From: Phaeobacter sp. CECT 5382
Lineage (GTDB): Bacteria; Pseudomonadota; Alphaproteobacteria; Rhodobacterales; Rhodobacteraceae
Length of the DNA stretch: 64,000 bases
Assembly (NCBI RefSeq): GCF_001457775.1
Contig: NZ_CYSG01000012.1
Span: 1 to 64,000, forward strand
Direction: 5' to 3'
Shown here in pieces: positions 44,386 through 54,423 of the stretch (positions within the stretch are counted from its first letter, which is position 1; every line of letters begins with the position of its first letter). The notes under the pieces were generated by a model. The model was not told where the DNA came from. It ran no database searches and was given only the letters and a program-made list of their open reading frames with translations. Made by a program: the position numbers and the translations under genes.

Positions 44386-47300
44386 ATGATTTCCTTTTTT
44401 GTGCGCCATCCGGTTGCGTCAAACCTGATGATGGCCCTGCTCTGCATTCTGGGGTTCAGTGTCCTGAGCAGCCTGGAACGCGAGACCTTCCCTGAATTTA
44501 CCGCCTCGACCGTCGGGGCAACGGTTGTCTATCCCGGTGCCTCGGCGCGGGATGTCGATGAAGAGATCTGCAACCCGCTTGAAGATGCCCTGACCGGCAC
44601 CAATGGGTTGACGGAACTGACCTGCCTTTCGGTGGATGGCTCCGCCACTGCAACAGCAGAGCTGGAGGAGGGGGGCGATCTCACCCTGTTTTTCAACGAT
44701 GTGTTTTCGGCAGTCTCCGGCATCAATGATTTCCCGACCGATGCGGAAACGCCCACCGTTGAAATCCTTGCCCGCAGCGATCTGGTGGCCCTGGTTGCCG
44801 TCTCGGGCGTGCATGGAAAACAGGGGTTGATTGAATATACCGACCAGCTGGCCGACCGGTTGCAGACCCTGCCGGGGGTTGCGGACATTGCGGTCTCGGG
44901 GATCACCGACCGCGAACTTCAGGTGGTGTTCAATGAGGAAACCTTGCACCAATATGGGCTGTCGACCCGCGACATCGTTGATGCGATCAGCGCGCGCAGT
45001 CTCAGCCAGCCGCTGGGCAGTGCAGAGCTGAATGAAAACAGCATTGTTTTGCGCTATACTGATACCCGTCGCACGATTCAAGATCTGCAGGATCTGATCG
45101 TGCTGCAAAATGACTCCGGCAGTTTTGTGCGCCTCAGGGATCTTGCCGAGGTGCATCTGATGGATACCGATGAAAACATCGAATCCTTCATTGATGGTGA
45201 TCAGGCCGCGATCATTTCGGTCTCCAAGGCCAAGGAAGTCGACAGTATCCGGGTCTTTGAGGCGGTGCACGAAGTGCTTGAGGCGGAGCGCGCAGCCTAT
45301 CCCGATCCCTTTCGGCTGACCGTGACCAACAACATGACCGAACTGGTCGAAGAGCGTCTGAACCTGATCGTGCAGAATATCGCGCTGGGTCTGGTGCTGG
45401 TCTTTATCACCATGTGGCTGTTCTTTTCCCTGCGCGAAGCTCTGTGGATTTCGGCAGCTCTGCCGGTTTCGTTCCTGGGCACATTGTTCGCCATGAGCGT
45501 CTTTGGCATCACCATCAACATGATCACACTGGTGGCGCTGTTGATGGCGGTGGGGCTGATCATGGACGATTCCATCGTCATTGCGGAAAACATCGACAAA
45601 TGGCGCGCACGGGTCGGCCCCGAAGAGGCCTCGGCGCGGGGGGCACTGGAAGTGATGCCCGGCGTTGTGTCGTCGTTTCTGACAACCGCCTGTGTCTTTG
45701 GGCCTTTGATGTTTCTGTCCGGCGATCTGGGCCAGATCCTGCGCTATATCCCGTTTGTGTTGCTGATCACCTTGGCGATCTCCCTCTTTGAGGGGTTCTT
45801 TATCCTGCCGCATCACCTCAACCAGGGCACAAAAGGCAAGCCTGAGGTCCACAAGACCCGCATGGCGGCGCGCGGGTTGGAGTGGCTCAAGGAGCGTTGT
45901 GTGTTGCCAATCGCGGCTAGGCTGGTGGCGGTGCGCTACCTGACGCTTGGGTCAGTAGTTGCCATCTTTATATTGACGGTCGGCCTGATCGCCTCGGGCT
46001 CGGTCAAAATGATCGGCTTTCCCGCCACAGAAAGTGACACGCTGACGGTCCGCTTTTCGCTGACCTCGGGGATTGCACGGGATCGGACTGTGGCGACTGT
46101 TGACCAGCTGTTGGCAGGGCTGCGTCAGGTGGATGCGGATCTTACACCAAAAACCGAAAGTGGCGCACCACTGGTCGAACGGGTTTTGGTACAATATGCG
46201 GTCAACTCAGAGGTTTATGACAACGGATCCAACACCGCGACCATTACGGTGGATCTGCTTGAAAGCTCCAAACGCAATGTGCTCGCCGATGATGTACTCG
46301 TGGCCTGGCGCGCTGCGGCGGGGCCAATCCCGGACCTGATCCAATCGTCGTTCTCGCAATCTGAGATGGGGCCGGGTGGCTTTGATCTTGATGTGGAACT
46401 CACTGGCTATGATCTGCAAGAATTGGAGGCGGCCTCGACCGCGCTGCGTAGCGCCGTTTTGCATCGCCCCGATGTGTTGGAGGCGTTCCAGGATTTTTAC
46501 GGCGGCCGCCAGGAGGTGCAGTTGGCGCTGAACGAATATGGCTATCTCGTCGGGTTGACGCCACAAGGGCTGGCCGATCAGCTGCGCAGCGCCTTTGAGG
46601 GCACCGAAACGGACAGCTTTCGCTCCAACCAGTCCAATATGGCGGTGCGGGTCAAACTGGATGACACCGTGGCACATCTGACTGAGCTGGAGCAGTTCCC
46701 GATCCTTGTGGGGACTGGTGAGCTGGTCTCATTGGCGACCGTCGCCAATATGACGCTAAGCAAGGGCTATCCCACCATCACCCGAAAGAACGGCAAGGCG
46801 TTGGCGCGGGTCCGGGGGCAGATCGACAATGCCACGATCACCTCGGCGCAGATTTCTGCGGTGATCACCGATGAGATCGGTCCGGCCATTCTGGAAACCT
46901 ATCCGGGGGTCGATATCGCCATCTCCGGGGCGACAGAAGAGCAGCAGGAATCGCAGTCGTCGCTAATGACACTGCTGATGCTGGGACTGATCGGTGTCTA
47001 TATGGTCTTGGCCTTCCAGTTCCGCTCCTACTCTCTGCCGGTGGTGATCATGCTGTCGATCCCCTTTGCTCTGATCGGTACCATTCTGGGCCACTGGGGG
47101 CTGGGGATGAACATCTCCATGCCGAGCCTCATTGGCTTTGCCTCTTTGGCGGGGATCGTGGTCAACAATGCGATTTTGTTTCTCACCTTCTTTCAGAACC
47201 ACCTCGAAGGCAGCGACTATGTTTCCGCTTCGCTGAATGCGGTGCGTGCACGGTTCCGACCGATCCTGCTGTCGACCTCGACCACCTTTGTCGGGCTGGT

Positions 47301-47490
47301 GCCGATCCTGTTCGAAACCAGCCCGCAGGTGCAGACGCTGGTGCCGACCGTGGTCTCGGTGGCCTTTGGTCTGCTGGCCTCGATGGTGCTGGTGCTGCTG
47401 GTGCTGCCCGCATTGATTTCGATCTATTTCGATTTCGTTGATGTGCGCAAATGGGTGGATCAGTTCGAGCCGGATGAAAACGTGCTCTGA
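44386..47490 (+). CDS. RND family efflux pump, inner-membrane component
   Basis: The 1034-residue protein has the usual size and duplicated layout of AcrB-type pumps: a helix, a large periplasmic loop, helices 2-6, and a second half with another loop and helices. The proton-relay segment GLIMDDSIVIAENI keeps both aspartates, and the repeat-type VYPGASARDVDEEICNPLE opening is typical of HAE1-like transporters. It exports hydrophobic compounds using the proton gradient. AAGGAAA lies upstream of the ATG at 44386; a frame starting 18 codons earlier overlaps the adaptor. A terminator follows. Confidence 0.92.
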   Translation: MISFFVRHPVASNLMMALLCILGFSVLSSLERETFPEFTASTVGATVVYPGASARDVDEEICNPLEDALTGTNGLTELTCLSVDGSATATAELEEGGDLTLFFNDVFSAVSGINDFPTDAETPTVEILARSDLVALVAVSGVHGKQGLIEYTDQLADRLQTLPGVADIAVSGITDRELQVVFNEETLHQYGLSTRDIVDAISARSLSQPLGSAELNENSIVLRYTDTRRTIQDLQDLIVLQNDSGSFVRLRDLAEVHLMDTDENIESFIDGDQAAIISVSKAKEVDSIRVFEAVHEVLEAERAAYPDPFRLTVTNNMTELVEERLNLIVQNIALGLVLVFITMWLFFSLREALWISAALPVSFLGTLFAMSVFGITINMITLVALLMAVGLIMDDSIVIAENIDKWRARVGPEEASARGALEVMPGVVSSFLTTACVFGPLMFLSGDLGQILRYIPFVLLITLAISLFEGFFILPHHLNQGTKGKPEVHKTRMAARGLEWLKERCVLPIAARLVAVRYLTLGSVVAIFILTVGLIASGSVKMIGFPATESDTLTVRFSLTSGIARDRTVATVDQLLAGLRQVDADLTPKTESGAPLVERVLVQYAVNSEVYDNGSNTATITVDLLESSKRNVLADDVLVAWRAAAGPIPDLIQSSFSQSEMGPGGFDLDVELTGYDLQELEAASTALRSAVLHRPDVLEAFQDFYGGRQEVQLALNEYGYLVGLTPQGLADQLRSAFEGTETDSFRSNQSNMAVRVKLDDTVAHLTELEQFPILVGTGELVSLATVANMTLSKGYPTITRKNGKALARVRGQIDNATITSAQISAVITDEIGPAILETYPGVDIAISGATEEQQESQSSLMTLLMLGLIGVYMVLAFQFRSYSLPVVIMLSIPFALIGTILGHWGLGMNISMPSLIGFASLAGIVVNNAILFLTFFQNHLEGSDYVSASLNAVRARFRPILLSTSTTFVGLVPILFETSPQVQTLVPTVVSVAFGLLASMVLVLLVLPALISIYFDFVDVRKWVDQFEPDENVL

Positions 47491-47515
47491 CTGTCTCGTT
47501 TGCGCTGAATGAAAC

Positions 47516-47538
47516 GGGGCGCCAGAATATGGCGCCCC
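47516..47538. terminator. Intrinsic terminator between the RND pump gene and the DUF1348-like gene
   Basis: GGGGCGCCA at 47516-47524 pairs perfectly with TGGCGCCCC at 47530-47538 around the loop GAATA. An A-rich left flank and TTTT shortly after on the right make it usable from both convergent genes. Confidence 0.8.
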
Positions 47539-47563
47539 TCGGTTTTCAAGTGATCGGACGGTT

Positions 47564-48031
47564 TCAAAGGCCAAGATCCGAAAGGCCGGGATGATCGTCC
47601 GGGCGGCGTCCCAGCGGCCAGTGGAACTTTCGATCATCCTCTGCGATGGGCAGGTCATTGATGCAGGCAAACCGGTTCTGCATCAGGCCATTCTCACCAA
47701 ACTCCCAGTTTTCATTGCCGTAAGAACGATACCAATTGCCGCTGTCGTCGTGCCATTCATAGGCATAGCGCACCGCGATGCGGTTCTCTGTAAAAGCCCA
47801 AAGCTCCTTGATCAGGCGATAGTCCAGCTCGCGAATCCATTTCGCCTCGAGAAAGGCCTGGGCCTCGGCCCGGTTGGCGACAAAAGTCGCGCGGTTGCGC
47901 CATTTGGTGTCGGGCGTATAGGCCAGCGCCACCTTGGCGGCATCGCGGCTGTTCCAGCCATCTTCGGCAAGGCGCACCTTTTGAATTGCGCTATCACGGG
48001 TGAAGGGCGGCAGGGGAGGACGGGTTTCCAT
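47564..48031 (-). CDS. DUF1348/SnoaL-like (nuclear transport factor 2 fold) protein
   Basis: The 155-residue protein has the NTF2-like pattern of DUF1348: [42 protein letters not shown], then [30 protein letters not shown]. The fold forms a small cavity used for enzymatic or binding roles; this subgroup has no assigned reaction that I know. No signal peptide is present. It starts 26 bases downstream of the fused PNPOx-reductase gene on the same strand, so the two are likely co-transcribed. The name is by family only. Confidence 0.85.
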   Translation of the reverse strand: METRPPLPPFTRDSAIQKVRLAEDGWNSRDAAKVALAYTPDTKWRNRATFVANRAEAQAFLEAKWIRELDYRLIKELWAFTENRIAVRYAYEWHDDSGNWYRSYGNENWEFGENGLMQNRFACINDLPIAEDDRKFHWPLGRRPDDHPGLSDLGL

Positions 48032-48057
48032 TGGGGCTTCCTTTTCGGATTTTGGTG

Positions 48058-50196
48058 TTAGAGATCAAGTTCAAGCGGGGCGCTACCCTTGGCCAGCCGG
48101 GCGGGGCGGGCGCAGCACAGCAGCACTTCATCAGCTTCATGAGCGGCAGTGGGCGTCTTGCGATAGCTCACTGCCCCATGGCGCAGCCGGGTGGCGCAGC
48201 TGCCGCAGGAGCCTGTGCGGCAACTGAAGGCGGGGCTGTGACCATGGGCCTCGGCCAGCTCCAGCAGGGTGCCATCGGCGGGGCTCCAGCTATGTTCCGT
48301 GCTGGATCTGTTGCCGGTTGCCCCATCCGTTTTGGCAAATGTGACCAATGCCGCGTTTGCCTCATCCGCCGCAGGAACATCCTGATCCGTGGGCTGCGCG
48401 GTTTCATCCAGCCGCCGGGTCAGGCTGGCAGGGCCAAAGCCCTCGGCAAAGATCCGAACGTCCGCCACACCAAGATCGCGCAGGCTGTCATAGACCCCCT
48501 GCATGAAAGGCGCAGGCCCACAGAGGAAAAAATCATAGTCATCCAGCGCCAGAACCTGGCGCAGGGTATCTGCGGTGATGCGACCGGTACCGTTGTAATC
48601 GGTGCCTGGCTGTTCATCTGCCTTTGGGGCACTGACAATCGAATAGTAGCGGATCTGCCCCTCTGAGGTCTGCTGCAGGGCGCGAAAATCATCGGCAAAG
48701 GCGCGCTGGGCGCTGTTCTTTGTGGCATGCAGCACCGTGAGTGGACGCAGATGGCGGGTGCGCAGCCCTTCGCGCAACACGTGATTGGCCATGGAAATCA
48801 TCGGTGTTATGCCAACACCGCCTGCCAGCAGCACGGCCGGGCGGGTCTCGGCGGCATCAATGAAAAAATCACCGCGTGGGGATTTCACCTCGAGCATGGC
48901 GCCGGGAATGATCTCATCATGCAGCAGGCGCGACATCGTTCCTTGTTCTTCGCGTTTGACCGAAATCCGGTAAAAAGCCTCTCCCGGGGCGGAGGAGATC
49001 GTATAGCTGCGGGTGAGAATGCCTTGGCTGGAACTGGCGCGCAGGGTCAGGAACTGACCGGCTTGGAACGGCAGAACGGGTGCGCCATCCGCAGGCTCCA
49101 GATAGAAAGAGCGGATGACGCTGCTTTCTTGCTGCACCCGCGCGACACGAAAGCTGCGCCAGCTGTCGCGGCGCGTTTCCAGCGCCGTGCGTTGGGCGGC
49201 CTCTCCCCAGGTATCGGCCAGCAGGGAATTGGGCGAGGCCGCGCCACGTTTGGCCCGAAAGGGCAGCGCATCGCGCAGCCACAGCCCATGCGACAGGGTA
49301 AACCGCCAGCCGCGTTCGGCGCCGCGAAATCCTTGGAGGGCGGGGTCGTCTTTCGCCAGCAGCTCGGTATGGCCGGTCAGGGTCAACATGGTGCCGGTTT
49401 CAAAATCAGGGAATACCAGCCCTGCTTTAGGGTTGAGCAGGAAGTTTCCGAAGGTGTTGAAATGATTGTTGCCAGGGAAATCCGGGATCAACAGTGTGTT
49501 GCCCTCAACCTTGATGAAACCGGGGCGTCCGCCGCGATGCGAGACATCAACGCCTTCATTGACGGGGTTGTCGCGGGCCGGGATGGCGCTGGCGACAAAA
49601 AACACATCTGCCGAAGCAATCCGGCGGCGGGCCTCGGCGTCAAACTTCTGAAAGATGGCAGAAGCGGAGCTAGGGCTGGTGTCTTCGGGCGCGCGCAAAA
49701 ATTTCACATCGCGATGCTGGATGTATTGCGGACAATTGCCAAAGGACTGATCGACACGCAGGCGCATCTGGTCTGGTTCCAGCGATGTCACGCGCCCATT
49801 CAACCGATTGCGGCGACGGGTCTCAAGCTCGATGCCTAGAATGCCTAGGGGGGCACCGGGGCGCAGTGCCTTGCGGACCGGATCACTGGCAGGCGCGTTG
49901 AGCGCGATATCCAGATTTTGCGGGTCCGGCGATTGGGCAAAACCGGGGGCGCCGGGCAGCAGCGTTGCCCAGGGCCAGCCATCGGCATCGACCGCGCCGA
50001 CCGCCAGAAAGGGCAGTTGCGCAAAAAAGGCGCGGTGCTGGTCGGGCATATAGGGGCGGATCACCTTGCGGCCAAACCGCTCCATCATCTCACGTTTGCC
50101 GTTTTCGGCCTGCAGGGCCTGCTCTCCGGCGTGAAACGGAGACGCGTCGGAAGCGAGTGTAGCGTCAAGAGTGGCGTCAAGCGTGGGGCGGTTCAT
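48058..50196 (-). CDS. Fused PNPOx-like, ferredoxin reductase-like and 2Fe-2S domain protein
   Basis: From ATG 50196 (GAGG upstream) the protein has 712 residues. The first half (about 20-320) is a flavin-binding split-barrel PNPOx-like region. From about residue 340 an FAD/NAD(P) reductase follows, with [21 protein letters not shown] and [11 protein letters not shown]. The C-terminus is a plant-type ferredoxin with [10 protein letters not shown] and a final Cys in VLLCCARP. This is a self-contained electron-transfer protein; the reduced flavin partner is unknown. It lies between the DUF1348-like gene and a GST, and could take part in xenobiotic or oxidative-stress reduction. The N-terminus contains a short repeat Asp-Ala-Thr-Leu. 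Confidence 0.85.
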   Translation of the reverse strand: MNRPTLDATLDATLASDASPFHAGEQALQAENGKREMMERFGRKVIRPYMPDQHRAFFAQLPFLAVGAVDADGWPWATLLPGAPGFAQSPDPQNLDIALNAPASDPVRKALRPGAPLGILGIELETRRRNRLNGRVTSLEPDQMRLRVDQSFGNCPQYIQHRDVKFLRAPEDTSPSSASAIFQKFDAEARRRIASADVFFVASAIPARDNPVNEGVDVSHRGGRPGFIKVEGNTLLIPDFPGNNHFNTFGNFLLNPKAGLVFPDFETGTMLTLTGHTELLAKDDPALQGFRGAERGWRFTLSHGLWLRDALPFRAKRGAASPNSLLADTWGEAAQRTALETRRDSWRSFRVARVQQESSVIRSFYLEPADGAPVLPFQAGQFLTLRASSSQGILTRSYTISSAPGEAFYRISVKREEQGTMSRLLHDEIIPGAMLEVKSPRGDFFIDAAETRPAVLLAGGVGITPMISMANHVLREGLRTRHLRPLTVLHATKNSAQRAFADDFRALQQTSEGQIRYYSIVSAPKADEQPGTDYNGTGRITADTLRQVLALDDYDFFLCGPAPFMQGVYDSLRDLGVADVRIFAEGFGPASLTRRLDETAQPTDQDVPAADEANAALVTFAKTDGATGNRSSTEHSWSPADGTLLELAEAHGHSPAFSCRTGSCGSCATRLRHGAVSYRKTPTAAHEADEVLLCCARPARLAKGSAPLELDL

Positions 50197-50291
50197 GGCG
50201 GACCTCGTGAAATGACAGGGGCGGCAAGGGCGAAAAAAACGGTGTCTCTGGGGCAAAGCGGCTGCCCCAGAGAGGGAGGTGGGCTGCGGGA

Positions 50292-50921
50292 TCAGGCGGC
50301 AGCAGCAGACAGGCCGACCGGGGTTACGGGCATCGGCTTGAAGCCTTTCAGTCCTTCGATATTGGCGAGCAGGCGGCGCACATTCGGATAGGCCTCCAAC
50401 GAGACATTCCCTTCGGGGGCATGTGCCGTGTAAGAATAGATCGCCACATCCGCGATGGTGGGGGTGGCGCCGACCAGGTAATCACGCCCCTCCAGATGCG
50501 CCTCGAGTTTGTTCAGGAACCGATCCGCAATCATCTGGCAGAAATCGGCATCAAATGGCGCGTTGAAGACAGTGATCAGCCGTGCGGCAGCCGGACCAAA
50601 GGCCAGATCACCTGCCGCCAGTGTGAGGAACTTCTGCACCTCGGCCTCGGCTGCCGGATCACTGGGCAGATAGGCAGGGGCATACTTGCGGGCCAGATAG
50701 ACCAGGATGGCGTTGGAGTCGGAAATCACCACCTCGCCATCTTCGATCACCGGCACCTGGCCATTGGGGTTCAGCGCCAGAAAGGCGTCGCTTTTCTGAG
50801 CGCCATTGGCGAGGTCAACATTGACCACCTCATGGGCGATGCCGGCGAGGCTGGCAAAGAGTTCAACCCGGTGGGCGTGACCGGAGAGGGGAAAGCTGTG
50901 GATACGCAGTGTATTGGACAT
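50292..50921 (-). CDS. Glutathione S-transferase family protein
   Basis: With the start at ATG 50921 (GAGGAAG upstream) the protein has 209 residues. It has the thioredoxin-like N-domain, with SFPLSGHAHRVELFASLAG, the cis-Pro region QVPVIEDGEVVISDSNAI, and an all-helical C-domain with RDYLVGATPTIADVAIYSY. It would conjugate or bind glutathione to electrophiles, or act as a thiol reductase; the substrate cannot be told. It is divergent from the LysR gene and followed on the same strand by the fused reductase gene, suggesting a small detoxification unit. Confidence 0.9.
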   Translation of the reverse strand: MSNTLRIHSFPLSGHAHRVELFASLAGIAHEVVNVDLANGAQKSDAFLALNPNGQVPVIEDGEVVISDSNAILVYLARKYAPAYLPSDPAAEAEVQKFLTLAAGDLAFGPAAARLITVFNAPFDADFCQMIADRFLNKLEAHLEGRDYLVGATPTIADVAIYSYTAHAPEGNVSLEAYPNVRRLLANIEGLKGFKPMPVTPVGLSAAAA

Positions 50922-51128
50922 TTGGATCTTCCTCGACTGAGCCCCGATTGAAGGGGATGCTGGGGCATTGGTGGTATGGGTGGCAGCAGGGATGGTGCCG
51001 CCGTTTCGATGAGGAAGAGATACATTCGGAATGGTCAGGTGATAATTGACTTTCTTGTGGAGTGAGTGTGTACATTTTGTGGATAGTTGGCCTGCAAGGC
51101 GCAGCTGAAACAGTTGGAGACCGGATCG

Positions 51129-52037
51129 ATGGATACCCTGGATTGTATGCGGGCCTTTGTGGCGGTGGCGGCTCAGCACTCGTTCACGGGCGGTGCGCGT
51201 CAGATTGGCATCAGCACCAAACTGGCCAGCAAATATGTCGCCCGACTGGAGGAGCGTCTGGGTGCGCAGCTGTTCAATCGCACCACACGATCGGTCACAC
51301 TGACAGATACCGGGCAGGCCTATCTCGAGCGCTGCATCCCCCTGCTGGACCAGATCGACGAGATGGAAGGCGTCATTCAGGAGCGCCAGTCAGAGCTGGC
51401 CGGTCCGATCCGCATCACGGCCCCCACCGGCTTTGGCAGCCGCGAGCTGGTGCAGGCGGTGACGCCGTTTCAACAGGCCCACCCCAAGGTTCGGATCGAG
51501 ATGCTGCTGTCGGACTATCACGCCCCCATCGTGGAAGAGGGGATCGATCTGGCGATCCGGTTTGGCACCCTTCAGGATTCAACGTTGGTGGCGCGCAAAC
51601 TATGCGATATGCGTCTGGTGGTGGTGGCTGCCCCTGATTATCTGGCGCAGCATGGCGAGCCGGGCCACCCACGGGCGCTGGCCACCCACAACTGTCTTCT
51701 GCTGCTGTCTGCGGCGCAGCCGGATCAATGGAAGTTTCAGACGGATGATGGTGTTCTGACGGTGCAGGTGAACGGGCATTTTCGCGCCAATTCACCGCGT
51801 GCGGTGGCGCATATGGCGGCAGGCGGGCAGGGCATTGCCCGTTGTCCCTACTATACCGTCAAACCTTTTGTTGAGGCAGGAGCGCTGCAGCTCTTGTTTG
51901 CGGATCAGGAGGCCGGACCACTGCCGCTATATGTGGTCTATCCGCCCAGTCGTCACCTGACGGCGCGGATTCGGGCGTTGATCGAACATCTGGCGCAGTG
52001 GTTCCAGTCTGCTGAACAAAACCAGTGGGCCCCCTAG
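51129..52037 (+). CDS. LysR family transcriptional regulator
   Basis: From ATG 51129 (GGAG upstream) the protein has 302 residues: helix-turn-helix at residues 1-60 (SFTGGARQIGISTKLASKYVARLEERLGAQLF), then a binding domain with RITAPTGFGSRELV and GIDLAIRFG. This subgroup often regulates the adjacent divergent gene; here that is the glutathione S-transferase. The shared gap at 50922-51128 would contain the operators. The inducer is unknown. Its end is convergent with nagA, only 17 bases away. Confidence 0.9.
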   Translation: MDTLDCMRAFVAVAAQHSFTGGARQIGISTKLASKYVARLEERLGAQLFNRTTRSVTLTDTGQAYLERCIPLLDQIDEMEGVIQERQSELAGPIRITAPTGFGSRELVQAVTPFQQAHPKVRIEMLLSDYHAPIVEEGIDLAIRFGTLQDSTLVARKLCDMRLVVVAAPDYLAQHGEPGHPRALATHNCLLLLSAAQPDQWKFQTDDGVLTVQVNGHFRANSPRAVAHMAAGGQGIARCPYYTVKPFVEAGALQLLFADQEAGPLPLYVVYPPSRHLTARIRALIEHLAQWFQSAEQNQWAP

Positions 52038-52054
52038 GGCAATTTCCCTTGATC

Positions 52055-53257
52055 TCAGGCTGTCGGTGTTGGTGACGCAAACAGTGGTGCCGCACTGGTA
52101 AGGTCAGCCTGGATGCGGATGAAATCCACCTCCGCCATGCCAAGGGCTGTGCTATCGCCTTGCCAGTGCCCAATCACCTGCCGCGGTGTGGTGACGGCGG
52201 CCGCCAGGGCCTGATCCAGCGGCAGATCGCAACTGTGCTGTAGGTTACGCACGGCTGTGGTGAGGTCGAGATCGGCCCCGGCCAGCGTGCCATCTGCCAG
52301 CGTCAGACGCCCGTTGCGGCGCGAAATCCGGCGCCCTTCGAGCTGGAACTCATCCATGTCGGTGCCCGCAGGGGCCATGGCATCACTGACCAGAAACATT
52401 TTGCCTGTCGGCGGTGGGAGCGCCGATTTGCCGACGCAGGCCATCCATGCTGCGCGCAGGCTGGCCGGGTGGACATGGATGCCATCGGCAATCACCCCAG
52501 CATGGAGGCCGGGCGCGGTGAGGGCCGCCCCCACCAGACCGGGCGCGCGATTTCCCATCTGGCTCATGGCGTTGAACAGATGGGTGACGCAAGAGACCCC
52601 AGCGGAGGCATAGGCCATGGCTTGCTCAAAATCCGTATCACTATGGCCGAGCGAGACCAGCACACCGGCCTGCACCAGACGGTGCACCTGTTGCAGGCTG
52701 ACGTTTTCCGGAGCAATCGTAACCATCAAGGTTGGCAGCGTTGCCGCTGCCTGTAACAGCAGGTCCAGATCCGTGTCGGTCATTGGCCGGATCAGAGCGC
52801 CATCATGGGCCCCCTTGCGTGACAGCGCCAGATGTGGCCCTTCGAGATGCAAGCCGACAATGCCGGGCACCCCGGCGGCAATGGCCTGCTGAACCGCCTG
52901 AACTGCCTGCGCTGTCTTTTCCGGCCTGTCGGTGATCAGCGTTGGCAGGATCGCAACCGCGCCAAGGCGACGGTGTGCGCTGGCAATGCGTTGCAATCCG
53001 GTGATGGTCGGGGCTTCGTTCAGCATGATGCCATCCCCGCCATTGACCTGAAGATCCAGATAGCCGGGGCTGAGGAATGCGCCTTTCAGGTCGACAAAAT
53101 CAAGCTGGTTTTCCGAAAGCTGTTCCGAAAGGTGTTTCGGCAACTGTGAATAAATGCGCACCAGTCGTCCGCCCGAAAACTGCGCCACGCTGTCGCTATG
53201 CAGCCTCTGGCCATCAAAGATGCGGCCCCCACCATAAAATCGATCGGTTCCGGTCAT
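52055..53257 (-). CDS. nagA: N-acetylglucosamine-6-phosphate deacetylase
   Basis: The 400-residue enzyme removes acetate from GlcNAc-6-phosphate in the cytoplasm. The family motifs are present: DLQVNGGDG, GLHLEGPHL with the metal Glu, VSLGHSDTDF, THLFNAMSQM, ADGIHVHP and the catalytic-type Asp in VSDAMAPAG. The start at ATG 53257 overlaps the kinase stop by the 4-base ATGA, so it follows the kinase in one transcript. The frame continues far upstream opposite the kinase gene, but that is not a plausible N-terminus. The product would feed a deaminase not present in this window. Confidence 0.92.
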   Translation of the reverse strand: MTGTDRFYGGGRIFDGQRLHSDSVAQFSGGRLVRIYSQLPKHLSEQLSENQLDFVDLKGAFLSPGYLDLQVNGGDGIMLNEAPTITGLQRIASAHRRLGAVAILPTLITDRPEKTAQAVQAVQQAIAAGVPGIVGLHLEGPHLALSRKGAHDGALIRPMTDTDLDLLLQAAATLPTLMVTIAPENVSLQQVHRLVQAGVLVSLGHSDTDFEQAMAYASAGVSCVTHLFNAMSQMGNRAPGLVGAALTAPGLHAGVIADGIHVHPASLRAAWMACVGKSALPPPTGKMFLVSDAMAPAGTDMDEFQLEGRRISRRNGRLTLADGTLAGADLDLTTAVRNLQHSCDLPLDQALAAAVTTPRQVIGHWQGDSTALGMAEVDFIRIQADLTSAAPLFASPTPTA

Positions 53258-54150
53258 GAGCTCTGCGGTCCCTGTTGGGCGCGGTGTCGGGCAAATTTGC
53301 GCGCTAGGGTGAGGGCCCCATCCAGAGGAGGCCCTGCGGGCGGTGCAATCTGCGCCTGCATCTCGGTCGGCAAGTCGTCGCGATACTGGGTGGCAAGCCC
53401 CCCGGTGAGGCACAGGGGCATCTGCGGCGTCCAGCCAATCTGGGGCAGCCTCTTTGCGATTTCTTGCGCGCCTGCCTTGAGGAGAGCCCGAGCAAGAGGA
53501 TCTTGCCGGTCTGCGGCAGCTGTAATGCGCGGAGCCAGGGCGCCCATCTCGGCCGGGGTGGCCTGGGCGGCAAAGGCAACAATATCGGCGGTCGTGCCAA
53601 AATGGGACAAAAGCTCGTGGCTCAGCCGGCTTGCGGGACGGGTGCCATCCTCGACCTCCAGACAGGCAGACAGGGCGCATCGCCCCAGCCATTGCGCCGA
53701 AGCTTCATCGCCCAGAACCGGCCCCCAGCCGCCGATGATACGGCGCTGACCGCTGATCAGGCTGGCCAAAAAGGAGCCGGTGCCGCAATGGGCAATCGCG
53801 CCATCCCGGTCTCCAAGAGCGCCGCAGAGGGCTGCAGGCCTGTCATCCTCGACCTGGCAATGAACAAAGGGCAGCGCCGCGCCTATCCGCTGGGCAATAT
53901 CCGCACTGATGACCCCCGCCAGACCAAGGTAGACGGGTATTTCTGCCAAATCCATCAGCGTGCAGTCGGCCTCTTTGGCCAGTTGAGACAGGCCATCTTT
54001 TAGCGCCTGCACAGTGGCAGAAAAATCGGAGGAGGCATTGGCAGCACCGGCTTTAGCCGTGATGCGCTGATCACCCTGCGCCAGGACGAAACGGCAGTGG
54101 GTGCCGCCGCCGTCAACGGCAATGATCGGAGCTGTCGGGTCAAACGTCAT
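53254..54150 (-). CDS. BadF/BcrA-type sugar kinase, probable N-acetylglucosamine kinase
   Basis: The 298-residue protein has the phosphate-1 motif AVDGGGTHCRFVLAQGD and the phosphate-2 region GTGSFLASL of the BadF/BcrA ATPase family, which includes N-acetylglucosamine kinases. Being encoded immediately before nagA, it most likely phosphorylates GlcNAc to GlcNAc-6-phosphate. The start at ATG 54150 follows AAAGG at a moderate distance; a frame 23 codons longer exists. It is divergent from an IclR regulator, which is probably its controller. Confidence 0.85.
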   Translation of the reverse strand: MTFDPTAPIIAVDGGGTHCRFVLAQGDQRITAKAGAANASSDFSATVQALKDGLSQLAKEADCTLMDLAEIPVYLGLAGVISADIAQRIGAALPFVHCQVEDDRPAALCGALGDRDGAIAHCGTGSFLASLISGQRRIIGGWGPVLGDEASAQWLGRCALSACLEVEDGTRPASRLSHELLSHFGTTADIVAFAAQATPAEMGALAPRITAAADRQDPLARALLKAGAQEIAKRLPQIGWTPQMPLCLTGGLATQYRDDLPTEMQAQIAPPAGPPLDGALTLARKFARHRAQQGPQSS

Positions 54151-54381
54151 AGGAAAACCTTTGCAATACCTCCTCTCGGAATGGAAGTGGCTTTCTGTCG
54201 TGCCAGCGCAGTTGCGCAACCGCCATGCCCGGACCGTCTGTTTGTGCAGGGAAGTATTGGAGGGAGCATAGCCGGTGTTTGTTTCAGTTTTCTATGTGCA
54301 GAGGGTCGCAAATCTATCGTGAAAAAACTCAACTTTGCGCCAGGAATTCTCCTGAAAGCTTGATCAAATTAGGATTTGGCT

Positions 54382-54414
54382 CTCACATAACGAGACGCCG
54401 TCTCATTATGTGAG
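54382..54414. promoter_or_regulatory. Long palindrome overlapping the IclR gene ribosome binding site
   Basis: CTCACATAACGAGAC at 54382-54396 and GTCTCATTATGTGAG at 54400-54414 are inverted repeats with one mismatch in 15 pairs around the centre GCC. The last bases (GTGAG, then GG) form the ribosome binding site, and the ATG begins at 54424. It can act as an operator for IclR or, in RNA, as a hairpin that hides the start. Confidence 0.7.
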
Positions 54415-54423
54415 GGTTTTTCA

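Noticed and set aside
53258-53692. Upstream extension of the nagA frame by 145 codons
   Set aside because: It lies opposite the kinase gene in another frame and has unnatural Arg/Cys-rich composition; the ATG at 53257 fits the family start.
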